Source of the DNA: Sarcophilus harrisii | Lineage: Eukaryota > Chordata > Mammalia > Dasyuromorphia > Dasyuridae | Length of the DNA: 64,000 nucleotides | Assembly (NCBI RefSeq): GCF_902635505.1 | Contig: NC_045432.1 | Span: 8,305,275-8,369,274, forward strand | Direction: 5' to 3' | Made by a program: the position numbers and the translations under genes | The notes under the pieces: model-generated | The model's database searches: none | What the model was told of the DNA's origin: nothing | What the model saw: only the letters and a program-made list of their open reading frames with translations | Part shown: positions 1 to 11,089 of the stretch, one piece after another | Position numbering within the stretch: the stretch's first letter is position 1 | Layout of the letters: each line of letters begins with the position of its first letter

Positions 1-919
1 CTGATTTAGTTTTGCTGTCATCATGGATTACATGTACCTATTATGGAACTGCCATTCAGTGGGAAAGTAAACTATTGGATACAGAGTTTTCGACACTCCT
101 GATCTAACAAAATATAGTATCCAGGAGGGTAACGAACCTAAAAATTATGGCCTCTAGATCGTATGGTTTTAATCTGATAGATCGTAGTTTTAATCTGGTA
201 CCTTTTTTTCTCGGAAGAGGCCACACTCTGGCCTCTAACTTCCTACTTTTCCTCCAGGCAGAAATTGAAGACTTCTTTGGAAAAAGGCAGGGTTGGGGGG
301 AAAAACCTCTAGAAATGTGTATTCTGGTGTCCCTTCAGTCTCTATCTAGATAGACCAATAAAGACACATAACATATCTGAGCAAAACACACACACAGCAC
401 CCTCCATCACTTGGGTCCTTATCTGGGATGAAATAGGGCTCTTTGCATTTCCAAGCACCCAGGAGAAATTCTTAGCTCAGGAGCTGTAATTTTAGATAGC
501 CTAGACTACAGATTCTTTTAGAAATCGGCATTTTGCAAATTTTTCATTTGTTTAACTGTTTAAATGTTGATACCTTGCTTATCACTGAATTTTATATAAA
601 TATCAATATGATGTTTAATATGAGCAATCAGTAATCCCTTGAATACTTAGTAGAAACGTTCGTGGCCAATTTGTGAAAGCAAAATACCTTAAACCTCTTT
701 AGGCTAAGAATATGGGTATAATCTTCAAAGAATCACCCCTCTGAGCTACTTCGCTGAGCCTACTTGGATTCTTGCCCTGATGGGTGTGGTTACCTTTTTA
801 GTAGCAAGGATTCAAGGGGAGAATTTCCCTTTTTTATTTAGAATAAGGACACCAAGGAAATTGCCTGACTGTTTCTGGGGATCTTACATGGGACCATCAG
901 AGGAGGGGCTGACATGGTC
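1..919. other. Unassigned sequence
   Basis: I see no gene, RNA gene or recognisable repeat here. The one short open frame (147-353, + strand) matches no family I know and has no supporting splice or promoter context. Base composition is ordinary AT-rich intergenic DNA. Confidence 0.4.
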
Positions 920-924
920 AGAAC

Positions 925-2300
925 CTGTGTTTCAGGAAAATAACTTTGGTGGCTGAATGGAGGATGGATTGGAAGTGGGGAGATTTGAAGCAGGCAGACC
1001 CACCAGTAAGTTATTGCAAGAGTTTCGGGTGATGAGGACCTGAACGAGTGGCAGTGTCAGAGGAGAGAAGATGTATTCAAGAGATTCTGCAAAGATGAAG
1101 TTGACAAGCATAGGCAACAGATTGGATATGGGGGGATGAGAGAGAGTGAGGAGTCCAGGATGACTCCTCGGTTGTGAGCCTGAGGGAGTGGGACGATGGT
1201 GTTGCCCTCTACAGCAATAGGAGTAGCAGAGGCAAAGAATGAATGTGGCTTTGGAAATGTTGAGTTTAAGATGTCTACAGGACCCCTAGCTCAAAATGCC
1301 TGAAAAAAATTGCAGATGTGAGATTGGGGATCAGAAGAGAATTGGGGGGCAGGATAGGTAGACTTGGGACCCATCAGAATAGAGATGAGAATTCAGTCCA
1401 TAGAAACTGATGAAATCCCCAAGTGAGGCAGTATACAAAGAGAAGAGAAGAAGGGACAAGAGAGAAACCTGAGGGACAATTATAGCATAATTTGGAAAAG
1501 GATCCAGCAAAAGAGACAGAGGAGGAGCAGTCAAAAAAAAAAGAGAAGAACCTGGAGAGAATAGGGTGTCCCAAAAACCTAGAGAGGAGTTTCAAAGAAA
1601 AGAGAATGATTAACAGCATCAAAGGCCACAGAGAAGTCAAAGAGACTGAGAATTGAGAAAAGGCCAAGGGATTTGTCTACTAAAGGATCATTACTAACTT
1701 TGGAGAGATCTTTGGTAGAAGGATAATGTTGGAAGCTGAATTTATAAGGGGTTGAGAAGAGAATAAATGGAGAGCAAGTGGAGGCACATATTGTAGGCCT
1801 TTTCAAGGAGTTTAACTACAAAGAGCAGAAGAGAAATAACACCTATTCATTATGGATAGAAGGATCAAGTGAGGGATTTGTCAGTCTGGGGGAGAAACGG
1901 GCATGTTTGTAGTCAGTAGGAAATGAGCCAGAAGACAGAGAAAGAATAAAGATGAGAGAGTGGACATATAAGAGTGGGTATCTCTTGAAGGAGACAGGAC
2001 AGAATGGGACCACTTGTACAGGTAGAGGGTTTGACCTTGGGAAGGAGTGGGGCCACATCATCACTTCGAGAGAGGGATGAAAGAGAAAAGAGAGGCAAAA
2101 AGACATCTGAATGATAACAGATGAGAAAGGGGGAGAAGAGAAGGCTCGTGATGAATGACTTCAATTATTTCTGTAATGAATGAGGCAAAGTTTTCAGCGT
2201 GAATTTAGGGACATTGAGCAAGGAGAGGTTATAGGTCCAGGAGGGACTGAATCTGACCTTGTAAACCCCTTAGGGAGTAGGAACCTGAGCCAACTTGTTT
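925..2300 (-). mobile_element. L2 LINE fragment (reverse transcriptase part)
   Basis: Translated on the minus strand, three stretches read in order as an L2/CR1-clade reverse transcriptase. 1843-2164 gives the region ending SLSSGSFPTDYKHARFSP. 1579-1806 gives a segment like the LDLSAAFDTVDH block, here SLFDFSVAFDAVNHSLF. 1331-1534 gives the palm block [13 protein letters not shown] followed by a decayed YADD motif, read as [11 protein letters not shown]. The lower end (925-1300, read minus) matches the L2 C-terminal text with LDSSLSLS. Frames shift several times and the YADD motif is lost, so it is an old dead copy. L2 is likelier than L3, but the two are close. Confidence 0.75.
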
Positions 2301-2483
2301 TGCTCTGACCCCACCCATGGACAAAATTCTTTGGGGTTATCATAATCTTATCATTTCATCTTTTCCTCTGTTTTATGAACTTTATTCCTGCATTCCACCT
2401 GAATTACATAGACATATTCTTGATCTTGCCATTACCCAAAGATGTTACCAGTTCCTCATTTAAGAACTGAAGTGCTTTTCTTT

Positions 2484-2486
<3 letters not shown>
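2301..2486. other. Unassigned sequence next to the L2
   Basis: There is no gene here. The plus-strand phrase ILDLAIT near 2420 resembles the end of an L2 endonuclease, but it sits on the opposite strand to the neighbouring L2. It may be a separate L2 scrap or chance. Confidence 0.3.

Positions 2487-2514
<28 letters not shown>
2487..2514. repeat. Poly-T tract
   Basis: An almost pure T run of about 28 bases. It could be the antisense poly-A tail of a retroposon, but no element body is recognisable on either side. Confidence 0.85.
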
Positions 2515-2517
<3 letters not shown>

Positions 2518-3119
2518 AAAACTCTTCTATCCGACTGCTTTGTGTGGAGAAAAGAGATAAAGGCCCGGGTAGAGTGGTAGAATTTAACGGATTAGTAAAT
2601 TGAAGCAAGTCACTTGAAAAGTTAGGCCATGAAGCTGCAGGCTCTTAAAAAAACCAAACTGGAAATTTTGTATTTGGCCAAAAGGGAGCAGCCTGTAGCA
2701 AAATTATGCAATGGGTTTGAGATGCCTAAAAAACTGTGTCAATTTGCTAGATACAGATTTGGTGAGGAAAAAGCAAATTGGAAGCAGAGAAGCTCAACAG
2801 CAGAAATTAACTGTCCCAAGAGACTATGAAATGTTAAATCAATTGCAAGAGAAATGCAATCCTGGGACCTGTAGCAACCATAGAATTATGATGCACTGTG
2901 GGGCATAGCAGGAAATTTTGCTTTGTTTCATTTTTTTTGGAGGAGCCCAGATCCAAATCCCCTCTCACAATGTCCCCATTAAAGCTTTACAATTTCACCA
3001 AAAGGACCAAAGATAAAGAAAATCAAAATGAATCAGCTACAAATTCTTCCAAGAGGGCCCGGGCTGTACAAAACCAGTTAGTCTTGTTGACCTCTCACTG
3101 AGGCTCATGGGATTCTGAA
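2515..3119. other. Unassigned sequence with short open frames
   Basis: The plus-strand frame 2629-2829 begins MKLQALKKTKLEILYLA and has a KLCNGFEMPKKL segment, which faintly resembles the helix-turn-helix of Tigger/CENP-B-type transposases (an EKLEIL...SVSKLC...GV.KST pattern). The resemblance is short and I could not confirm it. A neighbouring frame (2969-3101) encodes a lysine/asparagine-rich 43-residue peptide of unknown origin. I assign no function. Confidence 0.2.
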
Positions 3120-4180
3120 AGGATGTGGTCCGGAGTATGGGGCACACCATGCAGTCCCTATGCATGCGGATTTTCGGTTCACGCTTGTATCCATTGCAGG
3201 TGGGGGCCCTTTAGTGTTTGGCCACTTTTTTTTTATTTCACCAGCACCAGATGCACTCCCACCCCCACCCCCCTTCTCTTTCACCTCGGCCTGGCCCCCT
3301 CTAGTGTGTGTGGTGGGGGGGCGGGCGGCATTCCCTTTCTTCCTTCGTATTGCGGTGGGGCTGAGTGGGGATTAGGAGGGGATTGGAAGAATGGGGGGGG
3401 GGGCCCGTGTTAAATTTTCCTTTAATAGTGGGGAAAGTCCAAAGGAATTTTGGGAAGGGATAAATAAACAATCTGTGCCCGCCAGATTCGCTGCTGCCAT
3501 TGGCTGCCGGGGAGAAAGAGCAAGGTTGCTCTAGTCCTGGGGCTTGGGCCTGGGGCGAGTGGGGGGTTGGGGCAGAGATGTGCCTCAGTTAGAACCCTGC
3601 TTCCCTTTGCCAGGGTGGAGAAAGAGAAGAACTGTCAGGTTGGGGCCCGCGGGCTTGGGGCGGGGCTCCGTTTTAGCCTCCATTCGCAGCAGGCCCTGGG
3701 TCTGGCACTGGTGCAGCCTAGGCCCTTTGTCCACCAAGCTGGGGGCCTTCATGCGGCCTTCCTAGCCCCAGATCGTTCCCTGTTGCATCCGGGAAATTTC
3801 CACCCCACCGGATCGTCCGTCCTTCCTTCTTTCCTTCCTTCCTTCTCTTCCTTCTCTTCCTTCTCTTCCTTCTCTTCCTTCTCTTCCTTCTCTTCCTTCT
3901 CTTCCTTCTCTTCCTTCTCTTCCTTCTCTTCCTTCTCTTCCTTCTCTTCCTTCTCTTCCTTCTCTTCCTTCTCTTCCTTCTCTTCCTTCCTCCCTTCCTC
4001 CCTTCCTCCCTTCCTTCCTCCCTCCCCTGGACGCTCGTCTCCTGGGAGAGAGCGCATGCAGACTGAGGGGGCACGTCCCACCTTGTTCCCTCCCGCTCCC
4101 AGCCCAGAAACCGCAGGCCCCCTTACTTTGTGGCTCACCCCCATGCCCATCAGCCAAGTTTACCCCTGTAACTAGCATCA
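3120..4180. promoter_or_regulatory. CpG-rich block, candidate CpG-island promoter
   Basis: This kilobase is far richer in G, C and CpG than the rest of the window. Promoter-type motifs are visible: a GC box GGGGCGGGGCTC near 3658, an inverted CCAAT box (GCCATTGGC) near 3495, an NRF1-like AGCGCATGCA near 4050, a second GCATGCGG near 3168 and an AT-rich GGATAAATAAAC near 3459. Several frames stay open (for example 3567-4175 +), which is expected from high GC and the minisatellite rather than from coding. No first exon with a clear donor site could be fixed. It may be an orphan island, the promoter of a non-coding RNA, or GC-rich unique DNA. Confidence 0.4.
3819..4025. repeat. 9-bp minisatellite (CTTCCTTCT)n with CTTC and CCTCCCTT edges
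   Basis: From about 3835 to 3988 the unit CTTCCTTCT repeats about 16 times with almost no variation, flanked by CTTC tetranucleotides and CCTTCCTC-type repeats. Because the unit is divisible by three it is open in several frames, giving FSS repeats on the plus strand and EEK, GRE or KRR repeats on the minus strand. The strand bias is all-pyrimidine over all-purine, so triplex (H-DNA) folding is possible. The near-identity of units suggests recent expansion. Confidence 0.95.
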
Positions 4181-4312
4181 TGGGAACTCCAATCAGACTA
4201 AGTCTTGTGAAAGGATGCAGGCAAATTTTAGTAATCCAAGTGTGTAAACAATACTCTCTAAGGATTTGGGTTCCTAGTCCCAGAACCTCTAAACTCCCTT
4301 CAAACAGTAATC

Positions 4313-4592
4313 CCGCCCACCTCGGGCCATTTGACTGGAGGTCAATAAATCCCTAAGCAAGGCAGGAAGAGAAAAAAAAAAAACCGTGCTTAGCAACCAC
4401 TGATTGAGCAGTTGCCAGGTGACAAGTGAGCAGTAAAACAAAGAAAGATGGACCCAAAAAGGGTTTTACTCAGCCTTGAGGCGACGTTACAGGAGCCCAA
4501 AAAGAGTCTCTCTGGTAAAGCTCAGCCATTATCTTTATTTGGGAGTTTAATTAACAGGGCCGGGATGTCAGGTGATTTGTGGGAAGAAGATC
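4313..4592 (+). repeat. Left arm of a large imperfect inverted repeat
   Basis: This segment matches the reverse complement of 4987-5250 along almost its whole length. Shared landmarks in order are CATTTGACYGGAG, RGCAGGAAGAG or ACAGGAAGAG, GAGCAGTTGC, AGATGGACMC, AAAGGGTTTT, TCTTTATTTGG, AACAGGGC and GTCAGGTGATTTG. The arms carry mismatches and small gaps, roughly a fifth of positions by eye. They could be the long terminal inverted repeats of a foldback DNA element, or two copies of one unknown repeat inserted head to head. No transposase is visible in the spacer. Confidence 0.8.
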
Positions 4593-4611
4593 ATGTTGCC
4601 TATCTCTCATC

Positions 4612-4698
4612 TCCAGTTCCTTTTACAGATGAGGAAACTGAGGCAAACAGGATGAAGTGACTTGCTCAGGGTCACACAGAGTCCGAATTTGGAATGGC
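4612..4698 (-). mobile_element. MIR/CORE-SINE fragment
   Basis: The antisense core is clear: TTTTACAGATGAGGAAACTG, then GACTTGCTCAGGGTCACACA. It lies in the spacer between the two inverted arms, next to the left one. Only the core survives; the tRNA-like head is missing. Confidence 0.8.
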
Positions 4699-4986
4699 CA
4701 AATAGCACATTTGCTCCAGTGCGATATTTTCTCGGTTATCTTATTAGTTATCCTGGCAGGAAATCTGTAAAACAGTGGCGTCTTCTTTCAAGATAGGATT
4801 TGTAAAGCTCATCCTGATCTTGCCATCCTGAAGGTCTCTACTGACGTAACCCCATTGCTATTTCTTTAACCTTGAGATAAAAATCATCCAAGGTTCCATT
4901 GATTAGATACTGCTGTCAATCTCCAAGTCAAAGAGTCAGAGATACTTAACAGATTGTATTTATATACATAGCTCTAACCCCAGTTA
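4699..4986. other. Spacer of the inverted repeat
   Basis: I recognise no gene or known repeat between the SINE fragment and the right arm. Confidence 0.3.
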
Positions 4987-5250
4987 ACATATTCTCCCCC
5001 AAATCACCTGACCTCCCAGCCCTGTTACTCAATTTTCCAAATAAAGAAAGTGGCTGGACTGCACCAGAGACATTCTTTTGGGGCTCTTGTAACATGGCCC
5101 CAAAGCTGAGTGAAAACCCTTTCTGTGTCCATCTCTCTTTGTTCTATGATTGCTCATCACCTAGCAACTGCTCATCGGTTGTTGCTAACCAAACCCGGTC
5201 TCTTCCTGTCTTGCCTCCCGATTAATTGATCTCCGGTCAAATGGATCAAG
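4987..5250 (-). repeat. Right arm of the large inverted repeat
   Basis: Reverse complement of the 4313-4592 arm; see that entry for the shared landmarks. The outer tips (near 4313 and 5250) both carry an ACCT...GG/CC.CATTTGAC pattern, so homology reaches both ends at a similar point, which favours a single element with long inverted termini. Confidence 0.8.
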
Positions 5251-5799
5251 GTGAGAATGTACTTTGAATGAGAAAAAAAGTCAGAGCTCAAAGCATGGGA
5301 TTCAGCAATCTCATGTGGAATGTGAATACGTGAGCAGGATGGCTACAGTCAAATTTTACAGAAAGCGAAAGAAGGAAGATAGGGGTGTACATGCCTGGCA
5401 ACAAGTAACCAAAGACGGGAAGATAAGGACACCTGACAGCTGCTCAGAACAAGGCTTGTGGCTTCTTCCCCAGCCTTATGACCTTCGAGCTTACAGGAAC
5501 AGGGTCTGGAAGCGTTCCCTCCTTATCAGAGTGGTGGCAAGAAGTCTCTGGGAGGCTTGCTTTCCCTTCACAGTTTTTCTCATCACAGTGGGAAGCAGAA
5601 GCTGGAGCCAGAAATTCTCTTGCCACAAACTAAGGTTACTCCTTCTGGGAAGATGTTCCCCCGAAACTTAGTCTACCTCCTCCACAGAACAAACCACCGA
5701 TTTGTTATCTTAGAGGTTCCAATAAAGTGCTTTCATACTAGACTGAAAAAGTTCCCATCTGCCCAGCCAAGAGGCCACATGTCTCTTGACGTAACCTAC
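5251..5799. other. Unassigned sequence with a 135-codon open frame
   Basis: The plus-strand frame 5264-5671 is open for 135 codons but resembles no protein family I know. An AATAAA lies near 5718. The segment could be a 3' exon, an old LTR or chance; nothing visible decides this. Confidence 0.25.
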
Positions 5800-7345
5800 A
5801 ATAGTCAATATTCATCCTTGCAAAACCTTGCATTCCAAATTTTTCTCTCTCCCTTCCCTCCACCCCCTCCTCTAGACAGTAAGTAATCCAATAAATCTTA
5901 AACATATGCAATTTTTCTAAACATATTTCCACATTTATTATTCTGCATAAGAAAAATCAGATCAAAAAGGAAAAAATAAAGAAAAAAAGCAAGCAAATAA
6001 CAAAAAGGTGAAAATACTATGTTATGATCCACACTCAGTCCCCACAGTCCTCTCTCTGGGTACAGATGGCTCTCTCTCCATCACAAGTCTATGGGAATTG
6101 GCCTGAATCACCTCATTGCTGAAAAGAGTCATTTTCATCAGAATTGATTGTCACCTAATCTCGTTGTTGCTATGTACAATGTTCTCTTGGTTCTACTCAT
6201 TTCAATTAGTATTAGTTCATGTAAGTCTCTCCAGGCTTTTTTGAATCATCCTGGTGATCATTTCTTATAGAACAAGACTATTCCAAAACATTCATATACC
6301 ATAACTTAATCAGCCATTCTCCAGCTAGTGGACATCTACTCAGTTTCCAATTCCTTATCACTAACAGAAAGGGCTGCTGCAAACATTTTAATACGTGTGT
6401 GTCCTTTTCCCTTTTTTATGATCTCTTTGGGATACAGACCCAGTAGAAATACTGCTGGATCAAAGAGTATTCACGGTTTGATAGCACTTTGGAGCATAGT
6501 TCCAAATTATTCTCCAGAATGGTTGGATCAGTTCATAATTTCACCAACACAATTAGTGTCCCAGCTTTTCAACATATTCTTCAGTATTAATCATTATCTT
6601 TTCCTGTCATCTTGGACAATCTGAAAGATGTATAGTGGAACCTCAAAGTTGTCTTAATTTTCATATCTCTGATCAATAGTGACTTAGAGCATTTTTTCAT
6701 GTGACTAGAAATGGTTTTAATTTCTTCATTTGAAAATTGTTCATGTCCTTTGACTATCAGTTGGAGAATTGCTTGTATTCTTATAAATTTGAGTCAATTC
6801 TCTCTATATTTTAGAAATGAGGCCTTTATCAGAACCTTTGGATGTAAATTTTTTTCTTAGTTTTTTGCTTCCCTTCTAACTTGTCTGCATTGGTTTTATT
6901 TATACAAAATCTTTTTAATTTAATATAATCCATTTTGTATTTCATAATGTTTTCTGGTTCTTCTTTGGCTATAAAGTCCATAAATTTCTTCCTTCTCCAC
7001 AGATCTAAGATATAGACTATCTCTTGCTCTCCTAATTTGCTTATAGTATCACCCTTTATGTCTAAATCAAGAACCTATTTGGACCTTATCCTGATATAGG
7101 GTGTTAGGTGTTGGTCAATGCCTAGATTCTGTCATACTATTTTCCAATTTTCCCTGTAATTTTTCTCAGATGGTGAGTTCTTATCCCAGAAGCTGGAGTT
7201 TTGGGGTTTGTCAAACACTAGATTATTATAGTCATTGATTATTGTGTCTTGTGAACCTAATGTATTCCACTGTTTAACTATTCTATTCCTTAACCCATGC
7301 CAAATGGTTTTGATGACTGCTGCTTTATCCATTGGGATTTCTAAG
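5800..7345 (-). mobile_element. L1 LINE, 3' part (ORF2 C-terminus and 3' UTR)
   Basis: Read on the minus strand this is the L1 ORF2 C-terminal region, with the order LLGLYPKE..., then the NKLWYMNIMEYY-like block, then SVRN..., then the 3' UTR with AAGAAAAATCAGATCAAAAA (plus-strand reading) near 5950. The reverse transcriptase is absent and there are many frame breaks. The poly-T end expected at the left is not preserved. It is an older copy than the L1s near 26 kb and 47 kb, judging by its divergence from them. Confidence 0.85.
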
Positions 7346-9459
7346 AAAGAATGAGTGTGTATGTGTCTCTTTGCTTGAAAGTTGGAGGTGTAATAACTCA
7401 TGTTGCCAATTGTCATACTAATGATATTTAATGTCAACGTACATCCTTCTTGTAGTTCAAGATATTCATTGTGTCAGTACCATCTTGAGAAAGTAGTTGA
7501 GAAAAGCAATGTCCAGTTCCTGATAGCTGTGATTTTAGATGCAACCATAAAAACTTCATTCTCTATTGGTATAGGATCCTTAAAAGAGACAATATATTTT
7601 CTTGCTGTTTTACCACTCTGATTTGTTGCAGTTTGTTTGCTCTATGATTACCAAGTCCTTGTTGGAAGGGGGAGAAATCTGGTGCCATTGTACCTTCAGA
7701 GACTGCCTTTTGAGCTTTCTATACTGTGTCCTCAGCAGCAGGTTCTATTATCAGTGTGCATTGTCAGGCCACATCCATTGTCTGGTGAGATATTTCCTTG
7801 GGTCCAAGAAAGGTCTGTTATACATATTGAATATTTCTAAAGGTTATGAAATATATCATCTCGTTCCATTTGGCAGTTAACTGTGATATATAGAATCTTA
7901 CACACTTCCCACATTGAAAAAGTTCTTTACCAACTTCTTTTGATTCTTGATGACGTGGATGAGATAACCAAAAATCTATTTCAGGAGTGAAAGGACATCA
8001 TTAATGATAGGATCAATCTTAGCTGGTTTGGAATGTTTTTATTAGGACTCCATCTGATAGTCCAAGAACATTCAAGATGTTACAAGTCCTGTCGGAAATG
8101 TTGTCTCCCTTTAATCCTGCTTTAGATACTTTGATCCTGAATAAAGAAATGTCCCAGTGGGCTTAATCATGGGTCCTGTTGGTCCAATTCCTTTAGCAAT
8201 GCAAAATCTTATATCCATTAACTTCTTTTTGCCTCCCCACTGGGATTGTTAGTCAGGGTGTGATTGGTTCCATAGCCAGGGGTCATTCAACTTTTGTTCA
8301 GAAATTTGCTAAGTATTGTCCGACATCAAAGTCCAGTTTGCTAAATGACATTTTACTCTTCCCTCAAATATAGGTTTGTTTTTGTCACTAGGAGAGGCAT
8401 TCTAGAAGATGCCATCCCATCCACTCTGGGATATATATGGTCGTGTACTTCTGTTCATATATCTGACCCCTCTGGAAAATGCACGAACTATGCTGGTTGG
8501 GCCTGGACAGTATGGCCATGGATTGATTATAAGAATAAAAAGGTATCAGAAGTTGCTTATCAGAAGCAGTGCCCTAAGAATCATCTTGGTACAAGTACTG
8601 TGAAGGGATCAATTTGGACTCAGTGCACCATTATTCCCGGTCTAGGAAGTAAATATTATATACTCTCTTGTAGCTTTTTAGCCTGTCTTGGAGGACTGAG
8701 TTTAGGTTTTCTACACCCAATGATTGACAAAGTTCTTTTTCAGATAGGTCAGTGAAGGGTTTAGTTAATTACAGAAGCTGGCAAGTAACAACCTAGGGTC
8801 CAGCAGAAATAGCTAATCAAATGGCAAATCTCAAGGAAACTTTCAGAAGGATGAAAATGTCACATGCTCATAAATTACTATTATTTCCATGGAGCTTACA
8901 TCAAGGTTTGAAAAGTCTACAAATAAAGTATATGATGCCACAAAAACGAAGTATCAGCAATTGACTCAGTTGTAATACAGCTCTACATAGAACCAAACTA
9001 GTTACAGCAACAGTTGAGTGACTCAGGAGTCATCAAAAGAATTAAGGTACTCAGGCCTGTGATGCCCACAAATACTTGGGTGTGGAGCAGCTGACCATGG
9101 AATAGAGTCAGACTTTGTTATATGCTACATAAAGTGGGTATCATAAGAGGATGCCCAGGAAGGTCTGTGTGTGATGAGGTAAGAACAAACCATAGGAAAA
9201 GCAGTAGAAAGGTGCCAGTGTTCATGCCATTGCCTTGCACATCTCTCAAAAAAAAATTAGGATAGTCTCTATATGTAAGTTGTTTTAAAGGGACCTGATG
9301 TAATTTACCAAGTCCATTTGTGAACCATCTTTTATTTTTTTTTCTACTTTAATCATTACTATGGAAATTAATAGTCTGAGCATCTATTCTTTCACATTTT
9401 GACTCTATTTGAAAGGGCTTCTTTCGTAACTATTGTTCAGTCATTCTTTCAGTCAGAAA
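7346..9459. other. Unassigned sequence, with a 136-codon open frame at 8345-8755
   Basis: About 2.1 kb without a confident match. The plus frame 8345-8755 is rich in Trp and Cys (for example WAWTVWPWIDYKNKK and SIWTQC) and ends in a hydrophobic stretch (LSCSFLACLGGLSLGFL), so it could be a relic of a membrane or envelope-type protein. I cannot place it in a family. AATAAA occurs near 8140. If it is of retroviral origin it is a fragment only. Confidence 0.25.
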
Positions 9460-9655
9460 TGACTTTTCCTGACCCCATTAATTTAAGAGTCATCTTGGAA
9501 AAGATTTTTGGAGTGGTTTACCATTTCATTCTCCAGCTCATTTTACAGATGAGGAACCGAAGCAAACAAGGTAAATTACTTGCTCAGGGTCACACAGCTA
9601 GTTAGCAACTGAGGCCAGATTTGAATTTCAAGCCTGGCACTCTATCTACTCTAGT
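9460..9655 (-). mobile_element. Marsupial CORE-SINE (antisense)
   Basis: The order of blocks is that of the marsupial tRNA-derived CORE-SINE read backwards: GTCATCTTGGAAAAGATTTT, GGAGTGGTTTACCATTTC, CATTTTACAGATGAGGAA, TCAGGGTCACACAGCTAG, then GAGGCCAGATTTGAATTTC (the B-box side) and CTCTATCTACT. The tRNA A-box end is decayed. Confidence 0.85.
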
Positions 9656-9689
9656 TTAATTTATCACCTAATCCATATCCTGATGGCCT

Positions 9690-11040
9690 GTATTGGTCAA
9701 GCCCCAGGGCATTTTCCTTCCTCCCACAATGAATTTAGGGCCTGGCTCAGTCTTTCTCACCATTCCAACTCCTGCTTTCACTCAAAGATACCTCAACATA
9801 TATAGTAATACTCCTTCAAATCTTCTAACTTCCAGGTCCTCAATCTGCTCAGTTCCCATGACCTGATCTTCCATTCCATCTCCTCATTCCCTTGATCCCA
9901 CAAATGTTCCACTTCCATCTTCATGAAGCCCCAAATTCCTTTAGTCAAGTCATAATCTTTTACCACTCCCCCTTTCCTACTCTTGTATCCTAAGGTCTTT
10001 GTCTTCACTGTGACTTTTTAATCCCTCCACCACTTAGTACTCTCCTAGGTCATTGTCCTGGCACTGGCCGAACTCTCTTCCCTATCTTGACCCTTCATTG
10101 AACTAATTCAAATCCATACTGTCCTTTACATTGGAGTCTCACCCCCCTTGTCCCAGCAGCAATCATGTCTTCGGTTACTTTTACTGTCTACTTTCTTTGG
10201 GCCTATTCATACTTTCCTAAAATGGAGATGTGCAAAATCAAAAAAGTTGATGACTGAGAGCACTGCAAATTTGTGTTACATCATTCCAACCAAGTGTGCA
10301 CTCCAGGAAGGTAATCCCTTTATACTTTCACTCACCACAGGGGCTATTCCCAACTTTGTCATTCTCTTCTCAATCATCTGTTGGCAACCTCTATCCACAT
10401 CCTTAGCTAAGAAACTTGCCTCATACTTCAATAAAACAAAATCATTCAATGAGAACTCTGTCTTCTTCTTTCATCATCTCATATCACTTCCACACTCTCT
10501 GGCCACCTCCATCTCCACAATAGTTGCTTTGTCCCTTCCTGGACACTCTTCATTCTCCTCTGCTCTAACACTCTCCAAGCATACTCTGTTGCCTAATGTC
10601 CTAGGACAATTGCACATCAGAATAATTCCACAGCAATGGTATCCTTCCTAAACTCATTCCTCAGGAATTAACATACTTCTACCCTGTCATAATTCCACCC
10701 CCCCCATCCCAGTAATTATGAACTCCCAGCTGCTATTGTTCAAACTCCTTTTATTCTTATAACTCCACTGACTGCTCCCTTATTCCTATCCCCTTCAGTC
10801 CAACCCATCTCTGCCCCTCCTTTCACTGGGCTCTCTGGGATTCTGGTTCCATAGATAACAAACTTGCTTTAATTTGAAATCTTTTCCTTTCTTGATCCCT
10901 ATCTGCTTGCCGGTAGTGAAACTCAACTTTCCTGACTATACTTTCTAGTATAGGTTGTCCCTTCATTTATCCCAGAATCAAGATACTTCTGGCTGTTATT
11001 TACCCATTTCTAAGGCCATTCTCCTTTCTTCTTCATTTCT
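9690..11040 (+). mobile_element. CR1/L2-type LINE, 5' part (tentative)
   Basis: A long C/T-rich stretch is followed near 10845 by a reading like LWDSGSIDNKLALI, which matches the start of CR1/L2 endonucleases (LWNARSINNKLALI). The upstream part may be the 5' UTR or ORF1 of such a LINE; a 167-codon frame at 10148-10651 is probably not a gene. The element is cut off at the right by L1 sequence. Family assignment rests on one short motif. Confidence 0.4.
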
Positions 11041-11089
11041 TTAAGGAACATTTACTAACTGAATCTGTGCAACTATTTGATGTGTTCTG

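Noticed and set aside
2629-2829. Tigger/CENP-B-like transposase N-terminus
   Set aside because: Only a weak helix-turn-helix-like pattern over about 30 residues; no downstream catalytic residues or terminal repeats could be seen, so it was left unassigned.
3567-4175. 202-codon open frame with Phe-Ser-Ser repeats
   Set aside because: The open frame is produced by the 9-bp minisatellite and high GC; minus-strand frames over the same bases are just as open, and flanking residues match no protein.
3718-4181. Three minus-strand frames of Arg/Lys/Glu repeats
   Set aside because: Shadows of the same minisatellite on the other strand.
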